A DNA stretch of 64,000 bases from Rheinheimera sp. (lineage in GTDB: Bacteria > Pseudomonadota > Gammaproteobacteria > Enterobacterales > Alteromonadaceae), in NCBI GenBank assembly GCA_003543135.1, contig DPJG01000032.1, positions 310,001 to 374,000 on the forward strand, given 5' to 3'. Both the position numbers and the translations under genes were made by a program. The notes beneath the pieces were generated by a model. That model had not been told where the DNA came from. It saw only the letters and a list, made by a program, of their open reading frames with translations, and made no database searches. Positions 59,800 to 64,000 of this stretch are shown here, piece by piece; within the stretch, counting starts at the first letter, position 1; each line of letters opens with the position of its first letter.

Positions 59800-62385
59800 T
59801 TATTGCACTGCACTCCATAACAGGGCTTTGTGGATCACCGCCTGATTCAGTGGGCCGGTCTGACCGCCTTTGCCGCCGGTATAAAGCGCAAAATGTTGCA
59901 GGTAACTCATATTAAAACCATCCACAATGCTGATTTTGCACTCTGTGCCTGCCTTGGCTTCAAAGCTGGCGACTGTGGACAAGCCGGCTTCAGTGGCTGT
60001 AGCCAGATGCGGCATCACCAGTGTGCTCTGCTGCATCGGTAGTTCAGGGCATTGCACCTGCAGCTGTTTTACCACAGCGGTAATACCGGTATTTACCGGG
60101 CCATTGTCGATAAAATACTCCAGAGCCAGCCGCTGGGTGCCACTGTGGCTGATGTTGGCGCTCAGCTGCAGTTTTTGTTCAGGCAGCCCCCAGTTTTTAA
60201 ACACCGGCAGGCCAAGATAATCGGTCGCGGTTAAATCATCACTTTGTAAAGTGTCGCCTGCCACAAACTGTTGCTGTTGGCCTGCGGTGCAGACAGTGCG
60301 GCTTGGCAGGGAGGTTAACGCAGTATCGGTGTAACTTTGCACCAGGGCATAACATTGCGAAACGTGGCCGCGGTCTTTATCCAGATAATGATCCCGCTGC
60401 TTTTTCAGATGCACTTTGGCGCCATTTTTATACAGGGTGAAACGGGTTTTTGTTTCACCATTGGCATCAAATTTCAGCAAGGTTTCGCCTTTATCATTGC
60501 TGGTCAGGCTTAATAATGGCTGTTTTGGCGCAAACAACGCCCTTTGTTCAGCTGTACTCAGTTTTTGGTTGTCGGCCACTTTTAACATTCTGACTGGGCT
60601 TTGCTGCTGGGCTACAGGCGTAAGCACCATCTCAATCTGGTTTTGTTCGGTAGAAAAATCATCCAGTTGCAGCTGCAGCTGATGGGCCGAGGTTAAGGCT
60701 TGTACCACGCCATTGATCCGCACTTCGGACAGCTGATAACTTTGTTGTTTGTTGGCTTTGCCCTGCAGCTGCAAGGTCAGTTGTACTGTGTTGCTGCCAA
60801 GACGCAGATTTTCCAGTTTCAGCTCGTTGCCAAGCTGCAGATCCTGCGCCAGCTGTGCCGGAATATAAGGGTTCAGCACCAGAGTACGGCCGGATACCGC
60901 CACACCAAATAAAGAGTTCACGATAAAGTCGTGATAAGCGGCCACAGACCAGAGCTGGCGCTCAGAGTTAATCACAGGACCGGATAATTCGCCGTCATCG
61001 ACATGGGCTTTTTGGCTCAGCCATTCGAGATTTTCCATATTGGATAAATTAAAAGCCGCGCCCTGAAATAACGACATGGCAATTTTATGGAACAGTTCAG
61101 CATGCTGGCGCGACTTGGCCGCTCTTAATGCATAAGCGCTGACAAAAGGCCAGATGGCTCTGTTGTGGTAAATTGGCGTTTGTTGTTTGGCCGGAAAAAA
61201 TACCGGTGGGCCGGCCTGGGTCAGCGGATAATTTTGTAAGATTTGATCAGCCTGCGCGTTTGATGCCACCTGATGGTTAATGGCCAGCGCTAAACCCAAT
61301 AAATCATATTGTTGCACCGGCATAGGGTTAAATTCCTCGCCGAGATAACTGGCATATAAACCTTGCTCTGCCAGCCAAAATGACTGGTTAATGGCGGTTT
61401 TCAGCTCATCGGCCCAGCGCGCAAACTGCGCAGCTGCTGCCGGCTCCTGAGTTTTGGCAGCTTCTGCAACAGCCTTTAGCGCGGCGTAGTGCAGCACATT
61501 GGTGGAGAGTGCATAAGACTGAGCCAGAAAGCGGGTGTCTTTGGCTGTCCAGTCCGGATAATTTTGCTCGCGCCAGTCTAAAAAGGACGTTTCGCCCCGG
61601 TATAACCCCAGTTTTTCGCTGAAGATGTATTGCCTGTCCTGCAGCAGGGTATTTTTGGCAATGGGGTACCACTGCGCCTGCCAGGCTTGCTGCGCTTCAG
61701 TGCTGCTGCTATCGGCCATAGCGTTTAGCGTCAGGCCGCTGGCGGCTAAAATCCATACCACCCGGTCTGAGCTGACAGGCCAGCTGCCGCCTGAGCCTGT
61801 GTCCTGCAGCGCCACTTCAATAGGCGACACCTGGCGTGCCACCAGTTCGGGCCGCACTTTGGAGGTTTTAAATAACAATGAGTTTCGGGCGCGCTCAGCA
61901 TCAAGATAACCCAGTCCTAAATCCAGGCTGTAGGATAAATCGCGGGTCCAGACGTAATGCCATTTGGCGCCGGTTTCAAAACAAGGGCAGGGGACTGCTT
62001 GCTGATCGTTAAAACCCCAGTCGGTAATTTCATTGACGCTGTTCTGGTTTTTTTCCAGCTGCGCCAGGCTAAACAGGGCGTCAAATAACACATTCTGGCT
62101 ACGAACCTGCAAATCGCCGGCACTGACACTCAGAGTTTTTGTTTTAACGGTTTGCACTGGCTCGGTGTTAGCGCTGCCATCGGCACTTTTGAGCGGCACA
62201 GCGTTACTTTGCAGGCTAAATTCCCGCTGACCATCGGCCAGCAATAAAGCCTCTATGTTCACCTTGCCAAATTTATTGGCATATTGCCGCTGCTGCTGGC
62301 TGGCTTCGCTGTTGGCCCAGGCACTCTGGCTCAGGCCGAGTAAGGTGGAGAAAAGTCCCAAAGCAAAATAAGAGCGCATAAGCAT
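59800..62385 (-). CDS. Large exported six-hairpin (alpha/alpha)6 glycosidase
   Basis: An 861-residue exported protein with signal peptide (SQSAWA). The catalytic domain spans about residues 90-520: KWHYVWTRDLSYSLDLGLGYLDAERARNSLLF, SGGSWPVSSDRVVWILAASG, and GETSFLDWREQNYPDW (parts quoted), patterns of GH63/MGH1-like and glycogen-debranching-type enzymes. The acidic pair is probably D in TRDL and E in the later NMENLEW region. A beta-rich C-terminal part follows. Substrate not predictable, likely alpha-linked oligosaccharides. Start ATG 62385 or 62379. Confidence 0.82.
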   Translation of the reverse strand: MLMRSYFALGLFSTLLGLSQSAWANSEASQQQRQYANKFGKVNIEALLLADGQREFSLQSNAVPLKSADGSANTEPVQTVKTKTLSVSAGDLQVRSQNVLFDALFSLAQLEKNQNSVNEITDWGFNDQQAVPCPCFETGAKWHYVWTRDLSYSLDLGLGYLDAERARNSLLFKTSKVRPELVARQVSPIEVALQDTGSGGSWPVSSDRVVWILAASGLTLNAMADSSSTEAQQAWQAQWYPIAKNTLLQDRQYIFSEKLGLYRGETSFLDWREQNYPDWTAKDTRFLAQSYALSTNVLHYAALKAVAEAAKTQEPAAAAQFARWADELKTAINQSFWLAEQGLYASYLGEEFNPMPVQQYDLLGLALAINHQVASNAQADQILQNYPLTQAGPPVFFPAKQQTPIYHNRAIWPFVSAYALRAAKSRQHAELFHKIAMSLFQGAAFNLSNMENLEWLSQKAHVDDGELSGPVINSERQLWSVAAYHDFIVNSLFGVAVSGRTLVLNPYIPAQLAQDLQLGNELKLENLRLGSNTVQLTLQLQGKANKQQSYQLSEVRINGVVQALTSAHQLQLQLDDFSTEQNQIEMVLTPVAQQQSPVRMLKVADNQKLSTAEQRALFAPKQPLLSLTSNDKGETLLKFDANGETKTRFTLYKNGAKVHLKKQRDHYLDKDRGHVSQCYALVQSYTDTALTSLPSRTVCTAGQQQQFVAGDTLQSDDLTATDYLGLPVFKNWGLPEQKLQLSANISHSGTQRLALEYFIDNGPVNTGITAVVKQLQVQCPELPMQQSTLVMPHLATATEAGLSTVASFEAKAGTECKISIVDGFNMSYLQHFALYTGGKGGQTGPLNQAVIHKALLWSAVQ

Positions 62386-62654
62386 ACCTGTCCTTGCCGA
62401 TAGAATCGGTTTGAGTTTAACAGGCTCTTGGCGCTGAGTGTATGGTGCAGGGTATAAAAAACGCTGCCAGGCAAAGACTTAGCAATAAGTTAACAAGAAA
62501 TGCTGCCATCAGCCGGTACTGCTGAGGCTGATGTTGTTGCAGCAGTCGTAACAGCCGCCGCTGAAGTGACAACATAAATAACAGATGGTGCAAATAAAAA
62601 ATGGTGCAAAAATGCGGCTTGTGGTTTATCAGGCCGAACTCTTTGCCCTCTGGT

Positions 62655-63131
62655 TTATTCTGCAACCGGGGGCAGACCGCTGAAAATCGCTTGCCGTTCT
62701 GCTTCAGTCAGCAGGGCTGAAAGGGCGGTACGCCTGCGGTATTTGCGGCTTTGCGCGTCATCGCCAAGCAGGCTTTGCCGGAATAACTCTGGCTGATCCA
62801 GCTGCAATAAAGCAGTACTCCAGAACAGATATTCACCATGGCGCAGCAGTCCTTGCTGATAACGCTCGTCCAGCTGCTGCTGAATACGGGTCGCCTGCTG
62901 CGGCGCCGCCAGCAGTTTTTCCACCATGGCCTGATGTAATAACCAGATCTGCTGATCAAGCTGACGTTCTTTGGCTGAGCTTTTTGCTTTTTGCCCGCGC
63001 TGTTGGCGGCGTGATTTAGGCTGCCAGGCGGGAGTGCTCAGCAGTTGACGCCGCTGTGGTATGGTGCTCTGCGCCGAAGTTTTGCTCTGTTGTTGCTCTT
63101 GTCGGTCTTGTGGTTTTTGTTGCTGATCCAT
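62655..63131 (-). CDS. Glutamine-rich hypothetical protein next to dnaE2
   Basis: A 158-residue protein. The first 50 residues are glutamine- and lysine-rich and probably disordered; then a helical part (LDQQIWLLHQAMVEKLLAAPQQATR and YQQGLLRHGEYLFWSTALLQLDQPELFRQSLLGD, quoted in part). It is a recurrent small gene in this group as far as I can tell, function unknown. ATG 63131 is 56 bp from the dnaE2 stop; co-transcription is plausible. Confidence 0.65.
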   Translation of the reverse strand: MDQQQKPQDRQEQQQSKTSAQSTIPQRRQLLSTPAWQPKSRRQQRGQKAKSSAKERQLDQQIWLLHQAMVEKLLAAPQQATRIQQQLDERYQQGLLRHGEYLFWSTALLQLDQPELFRQSLLGDDAQSRKYRRRTALSALLTEAERQAIFSGLPPVAE

Positions 63132-63187
63132 ACCGTTGTTTTATCTGTTGTCGTTATTTTTTGCTGTTGCCGCCTGCAGCTTGCCTG

Positions 63188-64000
63188 CTAATGAAAATTA
63201 CGGGCTGCAGTGGCAAGTTCAGGCAAGCAGTGGTCCATGCTTTGTAGTTGTCCGGCGATCACATGGATCACTTCACCACTGCGTTGTAACTGTCCCGCCA
63301 CCTGAAGAATACGGCTGGTTAAAAAAGCGGTTTTATCACGTTGTGCAATAGTGCGCCACACCACCACATTGACCAGCCCGGTTTCATCTTCCAGCGTGAT
63401 GAAGGTTACCCCACCGGCAGTGCCAGGGCTTTGCCGGCAGGTGACCAAACCAGCCACCTGCACCGGCAGCTGGTTGGCAAGCCTGGGTAAATCCATGGCC
63501 TTTTGACTTTTTTTCAAAAAGCCGGCCTGGCGTAATAACGCCAGTGGATGTTCATCCAGACTAAGCCCCAGCTGGCGGTAGTCTTCCAGTACATTGCTGA
63601 TGGCTTTGGGGGCCGGTAGCGGGCAGTAGGCGGTCTCTTCAGCTACGGCAAACAGCGGTAAAGTGTCCAGCTGGTCTTGTAGCTGCCAGCGGCTGGCATA
63701 GCGGTGGCCACTGAGCTGCTTTAAAGCACCGGCGCTGGCCAGTTTTTCCAGTTCAGCTTTGCCGGCGCCACATTGTTTCAGTACCGTCAGTGAGGCAAAA
63801 CCAGTTGCCGGGCGTTTTGCCAGCAGCAATGTTGTGCTGGCCTGAGACAGGCCTTTCACCAGTTGCAAACCAAGCCGTAATGCCCGGCCATCTGCTGTTG
63901 TTTCTATCTGATGTTGCCAGGCCGAATGCTGGATACACACAGGTAAAATGGTGACGCCTTGCCGGCGGGCATCCTGCACCAGCTGCGAGGCACTGTAAAA
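63188..64000 (-). CDS. dnaE2: Error-prone DNA polymerase DnaE2, C-terminal part (runs off window)
   Basis: The C-terminal 270 residues of a DNA polymerase III alpha-like enzyme used in SOS mutagenesis. FYSASQLVQDARRQGV (from base 64000) is the DnaE2 finger or thumb signature, GRALRLGLQLVKGLSQ the helix-hairpin region, then GLSLDEHPLALLR and an OB-fold near the end (VQVAGLVTCRQSPGTAGGVTFITLEDETGLVNVV, in part). The C-terminal tau-binding and epsilon-binding parts of DnaE1 are lacking. The imuA/imuB partners would lie outside the window. Confidence 0.9.
   Translation of the reverse strand, partial: FYSASQLVQDARRQGVTILPVCIQHSAWQHQIETTADGRALRLGLQLVKGLSQASTTLLLAKRPATGFASLTVLKQCGAGKAELEKLASAGALKQLSGHRYASRWQLQDQLDTLPLFAVAEETAYCPLPAPKAISNVLEDYRQLGLSLDEHPLALLRQAGFLKKSQKAMDLPRLANQLPVQVAGLVTCRQSPGTAGGVTFITLEDETGLVNVVVWRTIAQRDKTAFLTSRILQVAGQLQRSGEVIHVIAGQLQSMDHCLPELATAARNFH

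Noticed and set aside
1-64000. tRNA, rRNA or CRISPR arrays
   Set aside because: No cloverleaf-like sequence, rRNA segment or regularly spaced repeat was seen on either strand by eye.

Overview
The window looks like chromosomal DNA of an aquatic gammaproteobacterium with mid-range G+C. The gene set (Oar-type TonB receptor, paired DUF885 lipoproteins, TorT, quinol NO reductase, RraB, SatD/DUF3307, YjjX, DnaE2) fits Rheinheimera/Alishewanella-like Alteromonadales/Chromatiaceae best. That placement is an inference from gene content, not a phylogeny.

Region 1 (1-5260) is the mobile end. It holds the 5' part of an integron integrase on the minus strand, a divergent control region with two perfect 26-bp palindromes and a good Pc promoter, and an attI junction. 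Five cassettes with attC sites follow. A structured repeat and an IS110-family (IS1111-like) insertion sequence close the region. Region 2 (5.5-16.8 kb) carries small secreted, lipoprotein and membrane proteins, an SDR, a GrpB-like protein and a 755-residue quinol nitric oxide reductase. The reductase promoter region contains a sigma54 -24/-12 element and three GGT-N7-ACC boxes, the NorR pattern. Region 3 (16.9-31.3 kb) has an exported amidohydrolase, a DUF922 protease, methyl- and acetyltransferases, and a five-gene minor pilin operon (pilE-like, fimT, pilV, pilW, pilX) lying between two DUF885 peptidase paralogues.

Region 4 (31.3-32.9 kb) is a second accessory patch. An inverted copy of the structured repeat is followed by two genes that look like integron cassettes, with no integrase nearby. 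Region 5 (33-54 kb) is mostly housekeeping and accessory core: Oar-like receptor, MASE1-GGDEF, MgtC-like, DUF3307/SatD pair, RluA-type pseudouridine synthase, NfeD/SPFH pair, DUF2238 plus a membrane sulfatase, TorT, periplasmic binding proteins, YjjX and a BdlA-like soluble chemoreceptor. Region 6 (54.9-64 kb) holds YebC, a cytochrome b562-like protein, an Excalibur protein, RraB, AcpH, an EamA exporter, a large six-hairpin glycosidase and the C-terminal part of DnaE2, which runs off the window.

Most core genes are single units or short operons separated by clear hairpin terminators. The unusual biology sits at the two accessory patches and in the NO reductase control region.
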